A stretch of DNA of 64,000 bases from JAUIET01 sp045106985 (GCA_045106985.1 JBGCFQ010000017.1:62001-126000); one strand, 5' to 3'. Shown: positions 36,292 through 45,209, numbered from the stretch's first letter. The notes: a model not told the origin generated them from the sequence alone. Translations and numbers: made by a program.

Positions 36292-36436
36292 GCCTCACAA
36301 GCGTTAACTGCTTTTTGCTTCGTGTCGCGACCCCTCCGGGGTGTCCTCATTCGCAAAAAAGACTTTTGCAGAAAGGCTTTTTTGCAAGCAAGGGAACCCG
36401 GGACGGGTCGCGACACGAAGCAAAAGTAGGTGAGGC
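36292..36436. repeat. Large nested palindrome between convergent argF and glpK
   Basis: TTTTGCTTCGTGTCGCGACCC (36313-36333) matches exactly, inverted, 36405-36425. An outer pair GCCTCAC (36292-36298) and GTGAGGC (36430-36436) and inner pair GCAAAAAAG (36353-36361) and CTTTTTTGC (36377-36385) nest with it, enclosing a 71-base loop. The 145-bp element contains no ORF. It may terminate transcription from both sides and looks like an intergenic repeat family. Confidence 0.65.
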
Positions 36437-36506
36437 TTCTTTCCCACCTTCGCTTAGCGCGCCTTAAATTTAGCCGCTCTCCTATCGAATGACTTTCGCC
36501 AGCCCC

Positions 36507-37988
36507 CTAATTTGTCTTCACCCGGTCAACCGCCGCCAGCCAGCCCGCATACAGGTCTTCCCGCTTACTGGAAGCCATTCTAGGTTCAAACTCCCTATCC
36601 ACCTCCCAATACTGACTAATGCTCTCCAGCGATGCATAAGCTCCGCTGTGCAAGCCAGCAAGGTAAGCCGCACCAAGCGCGGTGGTTTCATTATTATTCG
36701 AGCGCACCACGGGGCGGTCCAGCGTATCTGCCAAGAACTGCAGGAACCAGTTATTAACCGCCATGCCACCATCGACGCGCAAAAACTCTGGCGATTGCCC
36801 GTCTTTACTCATAGCTTCCAGCAAGTCTTTGGTTTGAAATGCAACCGACTGTATAGCCGCCGTAATGATGTGCTCATGCGTTGTGTCACGCGTTATGCCG
36901 TGCAGCGCGCCTCTAGCCTGAGCATCCCAGTAGGGAGCGCCTAGGCCAGTGAATGCCGGCACCATATACAAGCCCTGCGTGTCCGGAGTGCGTTCTGCCA
37001 CGGCTTCAACGTCGCTAGCGTTAGCAATAATACCCAGTCCGTCGCGCAGCCATTGCACGGCAGTACCTGCATTAAAGATGCTGCCTTCCAGGGCGTAGTT
37101 TGTTACGCCCTTAAGCCTATACGCAACCGTAGATAGCAATCGGTTGTCAGATTGCAGGCACTTTTTGCCGGTGTTCTGCACTAAGAAACAGCCCGTTCCA
37201 TAAGTACTCTTGGCATTGCCTGGCGCAAAGCACGCCTGCCCAATAAGAGCCGCTTGTTGATCGCCGGCGACGCCGCCTATTTCTACGCTGCCCCCGAGAT
37301 ACTCAGCTGCCACCATGCCAAAAGCCGCGCTGCTGTCTAGCACTTCTGGCAGGATAGAAGGAGGTACATCGAACAAAGTGAGCAACTGCTCGTCCCACTG
37401 CTGCGTATGGATATTGAACAAAGCGGTACGTGATGCGTTGGTAGCATCGGTTGCGTGCACCTCGCCATGGGTGAGACGCCAAATCAAATAGCTGTCGATA
37501 GTGCCGCACGCTAGCTCGCCCTTATCCGCCCGCGCCCGCAGGCCAGGTACTTCGTTAAGTATCCACCGAATCTTACTCGCGGAAAAATAAGGGTCCAGCA
37601 ACAGACCTGTTCGCTCGCGCAACATGGTTTCGTGCCCTTGTTCACGCAGCGACTCGCAAAATCCATGTGTGCGGCGGTCTTGCCACACAATCGCGGGGTG
37701 AACCGGCAAGCCAGTGCTGCGATCCCAGAGCACAACAGTTTCACGTTGATTGGTTATACCGACAGATAAAATTTGCTGAGTGGAGCAGCCAACTTGACGC
37801 ATTACGTCAGCGCAGGCCCATTGAGTGGTTTGCCAAATTTCTTCAGGATCGTGCTCTACCCAACCGTCGTCTGGAAAGTACTGCTGGAATTCTTTCTGCG
37901 CGGTTGCGACTGGAGTGCCGTCAAGCTTGAACAGAATGGCTCGAGAGCTTGTGGTCCCCTGGTCAATGGCCAGAATGAAGTCACTCAT
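36507..37988 (-). CDS. glpK: Glycerol kinase
   Basis: 493 residues from ATG 37988 (GAGG nine bases upstream); the frame extends to 38054 but without a better start. Phosphorylates glycerol. FGGY-family landmarks: ILAIDQGTTSSRAILF, GWVEHDPEEIW, GITNQRETVVLWD, and PAFTGLGAPYWD, with the glycerol- and FBP-type binding region. It stands alone: glpF and glpD are not in the window. Confidence 0.96.
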   Translation of the reverse strand: MSDFILAIDQGTTSSRAILFKLDGTPVATAQKEFQQYFPDDGWVEHDPEEIWQTTQWACADVMRQVGCSTQQILSVGITNQRETVVLWDRSTGLPVHPAIVWQDRRTHGFCESLREQGHETMLRERTGLLLDPYFSASKIRWILNEVPGLRARADKGELACGTIDSYLIWRLTHGEVHATDATNASRTALFNIHTQQWDEQLLTLFDVPPSILPEVLDSSAAFGMVAAEYLGGSVEIGGVAGDQQAALIGQACFAPGNAKSTYGTGCFLVQNTGKKCLQSDNRLLSTVAYRLKGVTNYALEGSIFNAGTAVQWLRDGLGIIANASDVEAVAERTPDTQGLYMVPAFTGLGAPYWDAQARGALHGITRDTTHEHIITAAIQSVAFQTKDLLEAMSKDGQSPEFLRVDGGMAVNNWFLQFLADTLDRPVVRSNNNETTALGAAYLAGLHSGAYASLESISQYWEVDREFEPRMASSKREDLYAGWLAAVDRVKTN

Positions 37989-38567
37989 AGTATCGTCCTC
38001 TATCAAATTTTTAGCGCTAAGGCCTTGCCAATCGCGTCTATATCCTGTTGGCATTTCATGCCTAATTGCTCTGCAACTTTTCTACATCTACCTGCAAAAG
38101 TAGGGCCATCCCAGGCAAGAATTAGTCACACGTTTTTATTCATGAAAAACTCTGCTTATCATATTGCATTCCGTCGGTAGGCGCATTATCTTGTACCCCG
38201 CGTGACAGCAACCCCAAGATGTAGTGTTTTCGACGGGTTTGAGTTAAAGCTAATTTAAACAAGTTGCCCTAACTCATTGGTACAGAAAACATTACTTGGC
38301 TTCAGGGTTTATGTTGGTTAAGGAACCAGCTAAACCGGAGAGGCGCACGGCAGGGTAGAGAGAAGAATTACTATCTAAGAAAGTCACGTCGACAACCAGT
38401 AATGAAAGAAAAATTCCATCGTAGTGGTCGCCAGGAGGCAATCGCTCAGGAGTTTGTTTTCTCTTTCATTCTGACAAATGCAGACAGGGATCGTCGGGCA
38501 ATGTACATACAACCGAGAGCGCTGCAAACAGCGCCTAATAGGAAAAGCATTTACCCCGGGAGAACCA
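37989..38567. other. Divergent promoter region of glpK and nrdA
   Basis: 579 bp with no supported gene; ORFs here are shadows. It holds the tandem candidate NrdR boxes (38181-38227) about 340 bp before the nrdA start. The nrdA transcript would have a long leader if it begins near the boxes. Confidence 0.45.
38181..38227. promoter_or_regulatory. Candidate tandem NrdR boxes upstream of nrdA
   Basis: The 16-mer CCCCAAGATGTAGTGT at 38212-38227 matches 12 of 16 positions of the recalled NrdR consensus ACACWATATATWGTGT. GCGCATTATCTTGTAC at 38181-38196 matches 10. They are 31 bp apart, the usual three-helical-turn spacing of paired NrdR sites. Confidence 0.45.
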
Positions 38568-41447
38568 ATGCAAACAACAATAGACCAGCCCTCGCCTGCC
38601 AGCACACCTGACACTGCAAGCGTTACCGCAGAGCCCAGCGCTGAGATCAGCTCAGTTGCTCCAGGGCAAATCAGGGTTATTAAACGAAATGGAACCGTTG
38701 TTCCATACGATAACAGCAAGATCAGTATTGCCATCACAAAGGCCTTCCTTGCTGTAGAAGGCGGCACGGCAGCGGCATCAAGCCGAATACATGAAACGGT
38801 TTCTGGCCTGACTGACCGCATCGCTGCTACCTTCAAGCGGCGTATGCCTTCAGGCGGGACTATTCATATAGAAGATATTCAAGATCAGGTAGAGCTTGAA
38901 CTGATGCGCAGCAGCGAACAAAAAATCGCTCGCTCGTATGTACTGTATCGCGAGGATCGCTCGCGGGCGAGAGCAGACGAGCAGTCTGCTGACTCAGAGC
39001 AGGCCACCCAACTAAAGAGTATTCAGGTTAGCTTGGCCGATGGCAGCCTGATACCGCTGGATCAAGACAGGATTAAAACGATTGTTTCTGAGGCCTGCGC
39101 AGATCTTAGCGATGTCGAAGGCGAAAAAATTCTGGAAGAAGCATTAAGGAATTTGTACGACGGTGTACCCATTAAAGAAGTGGGCACATCGCTGGTGATC
39201 ACCGCACGTACAATGGTCGAGATTGAGCCGAACTACAGCTATGTAACGGCTCGCTTACTGCTGGATCAATTACGGGCAGAGGCTTTGGACTTTCTAGGTG
39301 TTGCCAAAAGTGCTACCCAGGCCGAAATGCAGGGCTACTACTCAGACGCCTTGAAATCCTATATTCGAAAGGGTGTTGAGCTAGAGTTGCTTAGTCCTCA
39401 ACTACAGCAGTTTGACCTAGACGCACTGGGCGCGGCAATCGATGCCAATCGCGACCTGCAGTTTACTTATCTGGGACTGCAGACACTCTACGACCGCTAC
39501 TTTATTCACAGCGATGAAGTTCGAATAGAATTACCGCAAATTTTCTTCATGCGGGTAGCAATGGGCCTTGCCATTCAAGAAGATGAGCCAACAACGCGAG
39601 CGATAGAATTCTACAAATTGCTTTCTTCGTTTGATTACATGAGCTCGACACCCACCTTGTTTAACGCGGGCACTCTTCGAGCACAGTTGTCGTCTTGCTA
39701 CCTCACCACAGTCCCTGACGATCTGCACGGTATCTACGGCGCTATTCAAGATAATGCGATGTTGTCAAAATGGGCTGGTGGCCTAGGTAACGATTGGACA
39801 CCGGTTAGAGCGCTTGGCGCCTACATTAAAGGTACTAACGGAAAATCTCAGGGCGTAGTACCGTTTCTCAAGGTTGTTAATGATACGGCTGTAGCCGTTA
39901 ACCAAGGCGGCAAGCGCAAGGGCGCTGTATGCGCCTACCTTGAAACCTGGCACATGGACATAGAAGAGTTCATTGAGCTGCGTAAAAATACCGGGGATGA
40001 CCGACGCCGTACGCACGATATGAATACCGCTAATTGGGTTCCTGACCTGTTTATGAAGCGGGTATTCAATGATCAGGAATGGACTCTGTTCTCTCCAAAT
40101 GATGTGCCTGACTTACACGACCTATACGGGCAAGCTTTTGAGTCTCGCTACGAAGAATACGAAGCTCAGACTCGCTCTGGCGATATGCCGCTTTTCAAAC
40201 GAGTAAAAGCCGTAGACATGTGGCGCAAGATGCTCGGCATGTTGTTTGAAACAGGACATCCTTGGGTTACATTCAAAGACCCTTGCAACCTGCGTTCCCC
40301 ACAACAACACACAGGTGTGGTGCATTCATCCAACTTGTGCACAGAGATTACGCTTAACACCAGCGCCGATGAAATTGCCGTTTGCAACTTGGGCTCAGTT
40401 AACTTGCCTAATCACGTTGGCGAAGACGGCTTGGACCTAGTTAAGCTTAAGCAAACCGTTGATACAGCAGTACGCATGCTCGATAACGTTATCGACATTA
40501 ACTACTACTCGGTGCCTCAAGCCCGTACTTCGAATTTGCGCCATCGCCCGGTTGGTCTTGGTTTGATGGGTTTTCAAGATGCTCTCTACAAGCAGAGCAT
40601 TTCGTACAGCTCCGACAATGCAGTAGAGTTTGCTGATCGCTCTATGGAAGCTATTAGTTATTATGCCATTCAGGCATCTAGCGCCCTAGCCAGCGAACGT
40701 GGCAGCTATTCCAGTTTTGAAGGCTCGTTGTGGAGTCGCGGAGTATTGCCAATAGACTCTATCAAAATGCTGATTGATAACCGCGGCCAAGAGTACATTG
40801 ACGTTGATCAAAGCCAAACTCTGGATTGGGCCACCCTTAGAGAGCAAGTTAAAACTCAAGGTATGCGCAACTCTAACGTAATGGCTATTGCCCCAACGGC
40901 AACGATAGCGAATATTACCGGTGTAAGCCAATCTATAGAACCGACGTATCAAAACCTCTATGTTAAGTCGAATCTTTCGGGAGAGTTCACGGTGGTTAAC
41001 CCCTTCCTTGTTCACGACCTTAAGGCGCGGAATTTGTGGGACAGCGTGATGGTGCATGACCTCAAGTACTACGAGGGCAGCGTACAGCAGATCGATAGAA
41101 TTCCAGCCGACTTGAAAGACATTTATGCAACAGCCTTTGAAGTGGAACCGCGCTGGATAGTAGATGCAGCCAGCCGGCGGCAAAAATGGATTGATCAGGC
41201 GCAATCACTGAACCTGTACATCAATAATGCCAATGGCAAGAAGTTGGACGTTACCTATCGCATGGCCTGGTATAGGGGTTTGAAAACAACCTATTATTTG
41301 CGCAGCCTTGCGGCAACCGGTACTGAAAAGTCTACGATCGATACGGGCGCACTTAACGCCGTATCTTCTGGAAATACTGAACCAACGCCAGCACCCGTAC
41401 CACTGGCTTGTTCAATTGACGATCCTGATTGCGAGGCTTGTCAGTAG
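38568..41447 (+). CDS. nrdA: Ribonucleoside-diphosphate reductase class I alpha subunit
   Basis: 959 residues from ATG 38568, which has CGGGAG before it; an ATG at 38478 is less likely. Two ATP-cone domains lead (RVIKRNGTVVPYDNSKISIA, then SLADGSLIPLDQDRIKTIV). The catalytic core follows: STPTLFNAGTLRAQLSSCY (redox Cys), HSSNLCTEI (thiyl Cys), VCNLGSVNL, and TTYYLRSLA near the C-terminus (radical-path Tyr pair). It ends CSIDDPDCEACQ, the C-terminal thiol pair. The two-cone arrangement matches Pseudomonas NrdA. Confidence 0.95.
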   Translation: MQTTIDQPSPASTPDTASVTAEPSAEISSVAPGQIRVIKRNGTVVPYDNSKISIAITKAFLAVEGGTAAASSRIHETVSGLTDRIAATFKRRMPSGGTIHIEDIQDQVELELMRSSEQKIARSYVLYREDRSRARADEQSADSEQATQLKSIQVSLADGSLIPLDQDRIKTIVSEACADLSDVEGEKILEEALRNLYDGVPIKEVGTSLVITARTMVEIEPNYSYVTARLLLDQLRAEALDFLGVAKSATQAEMQGYYSDALKSYIRKGVELELLSPQLQQFDLDALGAAIDANRDLQFTYLGLQTLYDRYFIHSDEVRIELPQIFFMRVAMGLAIQEDEPTTRAIEFYKLLSSFDYMSSTPTLFNAGTLRAQLSSCYLTTVPDDLHGIYGAIQDNAMLSKWAGGLGNDWTPVRALGAYIKGTNGKSQGVVPFLKVVNDTAVAVNQGGKRKGAVCAYLETWHMDIEEFIELRKNTGDDRRRTHDMNTANWVPDLFMKRVFNDQEWTLFSPNDVPDLHDLYGQAFESRYEEYEAQTRSGDMPLFKRVKAVDMWRKMLGMLFETGHPWVTFKDPCNLRSPQQHTGVVHSSNLCTEITLNTSADEIAVCNLGSVNLPNHVGEDGLDLVKLKQTVDTAVRMLDNVIDINYYSVPQARTSNLRHRPVGLGLMGFQDALYKQSISYSSDNAVEFADRSMEAISYYAIQASSALASERGSYSSFEGSLWSRGVLPIDSIKMLIDNRGQEYIDVDQSQTLDWATLREQVKTQGMRNSNVMAIAPTATIANITGVSQSIEPTYQNLYVKSNLSGEFTVVNPFLVHDLKARNLWDSVMVHDLKYYEGSVQQIDRIPADLKDIYATAFEVEPRWIVDAASRRQKWIDQAQSLNLYINNANGKKLDVTYRMAWYRGLKTTYYLRSLAATGTEKSTIDTGALNAVSSGNTEPTPAPVPLACSIDDPDCEACQ

Positions 41448-41471
41448 CTATCCCGCTTTAGCAACGCACTG

Positions 41472-41501
41472 CTTAGGCTACACACAGAGGTGTAGCCTAA
41501 G
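41472..41501. terminator. Perfect hairpin between converging nrdA and SnoaL-like genes
   Basis: CTTAGGCTACAC and GTGTAGCCTAAG, 12 pairs with a six-base loop (41472-41483 and 41490-41501), 24 bp after the nrdA stop. There is no following T-run, so termination or RNA stabilisation is uncertain. Confidence 0.45.
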
Positions 41502-41542
41502 TGGATGCTTCAGTCTTTATTGCGCATTCGCCCAATATTTAT

Positions 41543-41938
41543 TTAAGACCCGGACATTTCCTCTAACATCATGCCCATCTTTTGATGAATCATGTGCACC
41601 GCTTTTAATGGTCTAATCAGGACTTTGAACTCGCTGATCTTACCTTCGTCATTGAAGCGCATCATATCCACACCATTGACCACAATGCCGTCTATCTCTG
41701 TCGTAAATTCCAGTACTGCGCCATCGTCAGACAACCATTCACCAACATACTCAAACTGAGCACCAAAAAACACTTCTGAAGCAGCCGTCAAATACAAGCT
41801 TACAATGGCTTTTCCGCGTTGCGGCGTATGAACAACGGGCGAGTAAAAAACCGCATCATCAGCCAGTATTTCGTTCAGTCGTTTCGGGTCAGCATTCTCT
41901 ACATAATCGTGCCAGATAGAGACGTTCGTATTGCTCAT
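41543..41938 (-). CDS. SnoaL-like / NTF2-fold protein
   Basis: 131 residues from ATG 41938; an ATG at 41968 is possible. The cone-shaped NTF2-like fold is suggested by IWHDYVENADPKRLNEILA, DDAVFYSPVVHTPQRG, and FTTEIDGIVVNGVDMMRFN. Such proteins include ketosteroid isomerases, limonene epoxide hydrolases and many of unknown activity. It separates nrdA and nrdB, in the opposite orientation. The key catalytic Asp of steroid isomerases cannot be confirmed. Confidence 0.75.
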   Translation of the reverse strand: MSNTNVSIWHDYVENADPKRLNEILADDAVFYSPVVHTPQRGKAIVSLYLTAASEVFFGAQFEYVGEWLSDDGAVLEFTTEIDGIVVNGVDMMRFNDEGKISEFKVLIRPLKAVHMIHQKMGMMLEEMSGS

Positions 41939-41998
41939 TCGGGTATCCAGGTCAAAAAAGAAGAACATAACACAACCCTGTGCACAACTTGTGGATTA

Positions 41999-42045
41999 GT
42001 TGTACATATAGTGGTAGGAATTATTTTTACCGCTATATATTGTGT
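41999..42045. promoter_or_regulatory. Candidate tandem NrdR boxes upstream of nrdB
   Basis: CCGCTATATATTGTGT at 42030-42045 matches 14 of 16 recalled NrdR consensus positions; GTTGTACATATAGTGG at 41999-42014 is weaker. The two GTG half-sites are 31 bp apart. They lie about 250 bp before the nrdB start and also within reach of the divergent SnoaL gene. Confidence 0.6.
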
Positions 42046-42084
42046 TTGACTCATGCTCGTCTTATAGTTGCTAGCTCTACTGAA

Positions 42085-42135
42085 GGGCGAAGAATAGCCC
42101 GCTTTTACGAAAGCGGCCGCTGGTTTTTTTCGCCC
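42085..42135 (+). promoter_or_regulatory. Structured leader of nrdB with hairpin and T-run
   Basis: CCGCTTT-TACG-AAAGCGG (42099-42116) is followed seven bases later by TTTTTTT (42124-42130). GGGCGAA (42085-42091) can also pair with TTCGCCC (42129-42135), which would cover the T-run. A second hairpin CAGAGC-ACTA-GCTCTG lies at 42242-42257. The arrangement is compatible with an attenuator, but no ligand or leader peptide is identified. Confidence 0.4.
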
Positions 42136-42291
42136 GTTTTAGCCCGAGAATAGCGAGCGAAAGCGCGTGTGTAGCGTGGCAAGTGAAATCCTGGTTAAAC
42201 CAGTGTAGAACGCAGATAGACCATCAAAAATACTTAAAGAACAGAGCACTAGCTCTGCACTAAAAAAACAGAACAATTCCGGAGCCTTTTT

Positions 42292-43644
42292 ATGTTACTC
42301 AGTTGGGACGATTACAACACCGACGAACAAAACAAAACCCAGCCGCCAGCGCCTCCTATAGAGATGCAAGCGACCGATGAAGAACCAGCGCCCCAAGCTC
42401 CCACGGCTAAAGTAGTACCTGAACCAACAGCCACTGAAACGGTTGCTCAAACTAGCCCAGGTAATGCTTCAGCAGCACCAGCACCAGCGCCAACAGCAGC
42501 AAAGAAGCCCGCTATTGAGCGATCAAATACCAAAGACAACAGCAAGAATGGTGACAATATTGCCCGTGCTCTTGCTGAAGTAGAAAGTATTGATGTTGCT
42601 CCAGGCTTAGAGGAGCTTGAAATGGGCGCTCAGCGCGTTCGAGTTGACGATAAGGCGATGATCAACTGCCATGCCGACTTAAACCAGCTGGTTCCCTTCA
42701 AATACGATTGGGCTTGGCAGAAGTATTTGGATGGCTGCGCAAACCATTGGATGCCTCAAGAAGTAAACATGACTGCCGACGTGGCCTTATGGAAAAGCCC
42801 AGACGGCTTGACTGAAGACGAACGCACTATTGTAAAACGAAACTTGGGCTTTTTCTCTACAGCTGATTCGCTGGTTGCCAACAATTTAGTGCTGGCTCTG
42901 TACCGTCATATCACCAACCCAGAGTGCCGCCAGTATATTCTTCGCCAAGCGTTTGAAGAAGCCATTCACACGCACGCTTATCAATATTGTATTGAGTCGC
43001 TTGGTATGGATGAGGGCGAGATTTTCAATATGTACCGTGAGGTACCATCAATAGCGAAGAAAGCGAGCTGGGGCTTGCAGCACACTCAAGACATGAGTAA
43101 CCCTAACTTCAAAACAGGAACAACAGAATCGGATCAGGCCCTGCTTCGCAATTTAGTGGCGTTTTACTGTGTTCTTGAAGGTATTTTCTTTTACTGCGGC
43201 TTTACTCAAATACTGTCGATGGGCCGCCGTAACAAAATGACCGGCACCTCCGAGCAGTTCCAGTACATTCTGCGTGATGAGTCAATGCATTTGAATTTTG
43301 GCATTGATGTCATTAATCAAATTAAGTTGGAAAACCCGCATTTATGGACTGATGAGTTCAAGCAAGAATGTGTTGACATGATTTTGCAGGGTACAGAACT
43401 CGAGATTGAATACGCCCGCGATACCATGCCTCGTGGCGTGCTTGGCATGAACGCCAACATGATGGAAGACTACCTGAAATTCATTGCTAACCGGCGACTG
43501 GTTCAAATTGGCCTGCCTGAACAGTATGGCAACATTCAGAACCCGTTCCCCTGGATGTCTGAGATTATGGATCTGCGCAAAGAGAAGAACTTTTTTGAAA
43601 CCCGAGTGATCGAGTATCAAACAGGTGGGGCTTTAAGCTGGTAA
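42292..43644 (+). CDS. nrdB: Ribonucleoside-diphosphate reductase class I beta subunit
   Basis: 450 residues. MLLSWDDY at the N-terminus is followed by a Pro/Ala/Glu-rich linker to about residue 90, then the di-iron core: TADVALWK (Asp), FEEAIHTHAYQY (Glu, His and the radical Tyr), LEGIFFYCGF (Glu), RDESMHLNFG (Glu, His). The extension resembles that of Pseudomonas NrdB and is longer than E. coli. The usual C-terminal tail needed to bind NrdA is present. Confidence 0.95.
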   Translation: MLLSWDDYNTDEQNKTQPPAPPIEMQATDEEPAPQAPTAKVVPEPTATETVAQTSPGNASAAPAPAPTAAKKPAIERSNTKDNSKNGDNIARALAEVESIDVAPGLEELEMGAQRVRVDDKAMINCHADLNQLVPFKYDWAWQKYLDGCANHWMPQEVNMTADVALWKSPDGLTEDERTIVKRNLGFFSTADSLVANNLVLALYRHITNPECRQYILRQAFEEAIHTHAYQYCIESLGMDEGEIFNMYREVPSIAKKASWGLQHTQDMSNPNFKTGTTESDQALLRNLVAFYCVLEGIFFYCGFTQILSMGRRNKMTGTSEQFQYILRDESMHLNFGIDVINQIKLENPHLWTDEFKQECVDMILQGTELEIEYARDTMPRGVLGMNANMMEDYLKFIANRRLVQIGLPEQYGNIQNPFPWMSEIMDLRKEKNFFETRVIEYQTGGALSW

Positions 43645-43681
43645 AGAGATAGACAGAAATCCGCTCCGTAAACTAAGGAAA

Positions 43682-43704
43682 TGGCCGTGCTATTTGCGCG
43701 GTCA
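43682..43704. terminator. Hairpin between nrdB and the PEP-CTERM gene
   Basis: TGGCCGTGC pairs with GCGCGGTCA (nine pairs including two wobbles) around TATTT, between convergent genes. No T-run follows, so a terminator role is tentative. Confidence 0.4.
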
Positions 43705-43719
43705 AGAGCGACGGTCAGT

Positions 43720-44058
43720 TTAGCGAGCGTTGCGCCGAGTTGCCGCTAGGGCCAGTAAACCAAAGCCGATCAACGCAAGAGTGCCAGGCTCTAAGCCTGT
43801 TACCGTGCTCTTAGTAGACTCAATTGCCACCGGAACCGAAGTCTCACTTTGCAAGTCTTGCGTAACAGAAGTGGCTGATACCCCCGCCCCAACAGTCGCA
43901 ACACCCCGCATTGAGCCAGGCTCAACCATTGCCATTGATTCTTGTGCGAGTGCTATCGTAGGGGAAATCAAACAAGCAGACACCAGAACAGTAGCCAATA
44001 CTTTTTGCCTGCTCTGCCGCCCCAAAAAAGGTTGATTTTTAATCTGGCGATACGTCAT
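43720..44058 (-). CDS. PEP-CTERM sorting-signal protein
   Basis: 112 residues from ATG 44058 (GGGGAAAAGAA precedes it); an ATG at 44106 is less likely. Signal peptide ends near ALAQ. The middle is a short Ser/Thr/Val-rich segment; the C-terminus GLEPGTLALIGFGLLALAA plus TRRNAR has the PEP-CTERM pattern of Glu-Pro-Gly, hydrophobic helix and Arg cluster. Such proteins are anchored and processed by an exosortase, which is not in the window. The short body has no recognised domain. Confidence 0.75.
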   Translation of the reverse strand: MTYRQIKNQPFLGRQSRQKVLATVLVSACLISPTIALAQESMAMVEPGSMRGVATVGAGVSATSVTQDLQSETSVPVAIESTKSTVTGLEPGTLALIGFGLLALAATRRNAR

Positions 44059-44357
44059 TTCTTTTCCCCACTTCACTATTCGTAAGCTCAGAGCGTCTGC
44101 GCTCACGCTTTCGCATCAATTATTTGTTTGATAAACAGAAGTAAAGCAGAACGATCATAATATAACCAGATAACGATTGTAAATTAACCAATGCGAATAA
44201 TATTCAAGCGATAGCATTAGCTTAACACTCGCTAAAGAAGGGGATAAAGTCAGTATATTCAAAGACTTAAGCTAATATCGCTCAACCGAGCGAGATAATA
44301 ACCACTCGTCGACAAGGTGGTCACAAAGCGGGCAAAAGCGGACGGTATGTAAAAAAG

Positions 44358-45149
44358 CTAGGAAACAGCTAGTGAGCGCTTACTTTCACTCCAGAGCTCA
44401 TCCAACTGTTCATCACTCAAGTCACTCAGCGCAACACCGCTGGCGCTTGCTGAGCTTTCCATTGTGCGCACACGGTTCTCAAACTTGTTATTGGAGGCAC
44501 GTAGCACATCTTCAGCTTCTAGTTTTAGATGCCGTGCCAAATTAACGCAGCTGAAGAATACATCGCCCATTTCCTCAGCGATGCGCGCTTCGTCATCACG
44601 CTCTGTAGCCAACACTTCGCAAAGCTCCTCAACTTCTTCAAGCAAGGTTCCAAGTACGTGTTCAGTTTCCCGCCAATCAAGGCCCACTCTAGCTGCCCGT
44701 TTTTGCAGCTTCTGGGCACGCAGCAAAGCGGGTAAGTTTCTGGGCACATCATCCAGCAAGCCGAGCTGTTGTTTATCAATACGCTCTCCTGCCTTAATAT
44801 TTTCCCAATTATTCAACACCTCTTCTGCGGTATTAACTTCAGTTTGAGCAAACACATGTGGATGACGATGGACCAGCTTGTCGGATATACCTTGAGCTAC
44901 ATCTTGAAAATTAAACAATGATTGCTCTTCGGCCATTTGCGAGTGGAAAACCACCTGCAACAACAGGTCGCCAAGCTCCAATCTGAGCCCGTCGAGATCA
45001 CCCCGTTCAATTGCGTCAGCTACTTCATAAGCCTCTTCAATTGTATGCGGCGCAATCGATCGAAAATCTTGCTCAATGTCCCAAGGGCAGCCCGTCTTCG
45101 GATCCCTTAAGCTCGCCACAATTTCTCGTAATTTTTCGATCTCTTGCAT
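44358..45149 (-). CDS. mazG: Nucleoside triphosphate pyrophosphohydrolase
   Basis: 263 residues, MazG with two helical domains. Hydrolyses non-canonical or excess NTPs. The first domain shows CPWDIEQDFRSIAPHTIEEAYEVADAIE and GDLLLQVVFHSQMAEE; the second shows EEMGDVFFSCVNLARHL. Metal-binding E-x-x-E and E-x-x-D pairs are intact in both halves. AGAGG precedes the ATG. Confidence 0.93.
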   Translation of the reverse strand: MQEIEKLREIVASLRDPKTGCPWDIEQDFRSIAPHTIEEAYEVADAIERGDLDGLRLELGDLLLQVVFHSQMAEEQSLFNFQDVAQGISDKLVHRHPHVFAQTEVNTAEEVLNNWENIKAGERIDKQQLGLLDDVPRNLPALLRAQKLQKRAARVGLDWRETEHVLGTLLEEVEELCEVLATERDDEARIAEEMGDVFFSCVNLARHLKLEAEDVLRASNNKFENRVRTMESSASASGVALSDLSDEQLDELWSESKRSLAVS

Positions 45150-45209
45150 TCAGTGCCTCTGCCGTATACTTCTTAACTATTCGAAAACTATAGCCCGAGA
45201 GCCCGCACA

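Noticed and set aside
36292..36436. Nested palindrome considered as an integron attC site
   Set aside because: No integrase or cassette array, and no convincing conserved attC core at both ends.
38384..38836. 150-codon minus-strand ORF opposite the start of nrdA
   Set aside because: It overlaps the clear nrdA coding region and leader; shadow.
40686..41204. 172-codon minus-strand ORF opposite nrdA
   Set aside because: Antisense to the catalytic core of nrdA; shadow.
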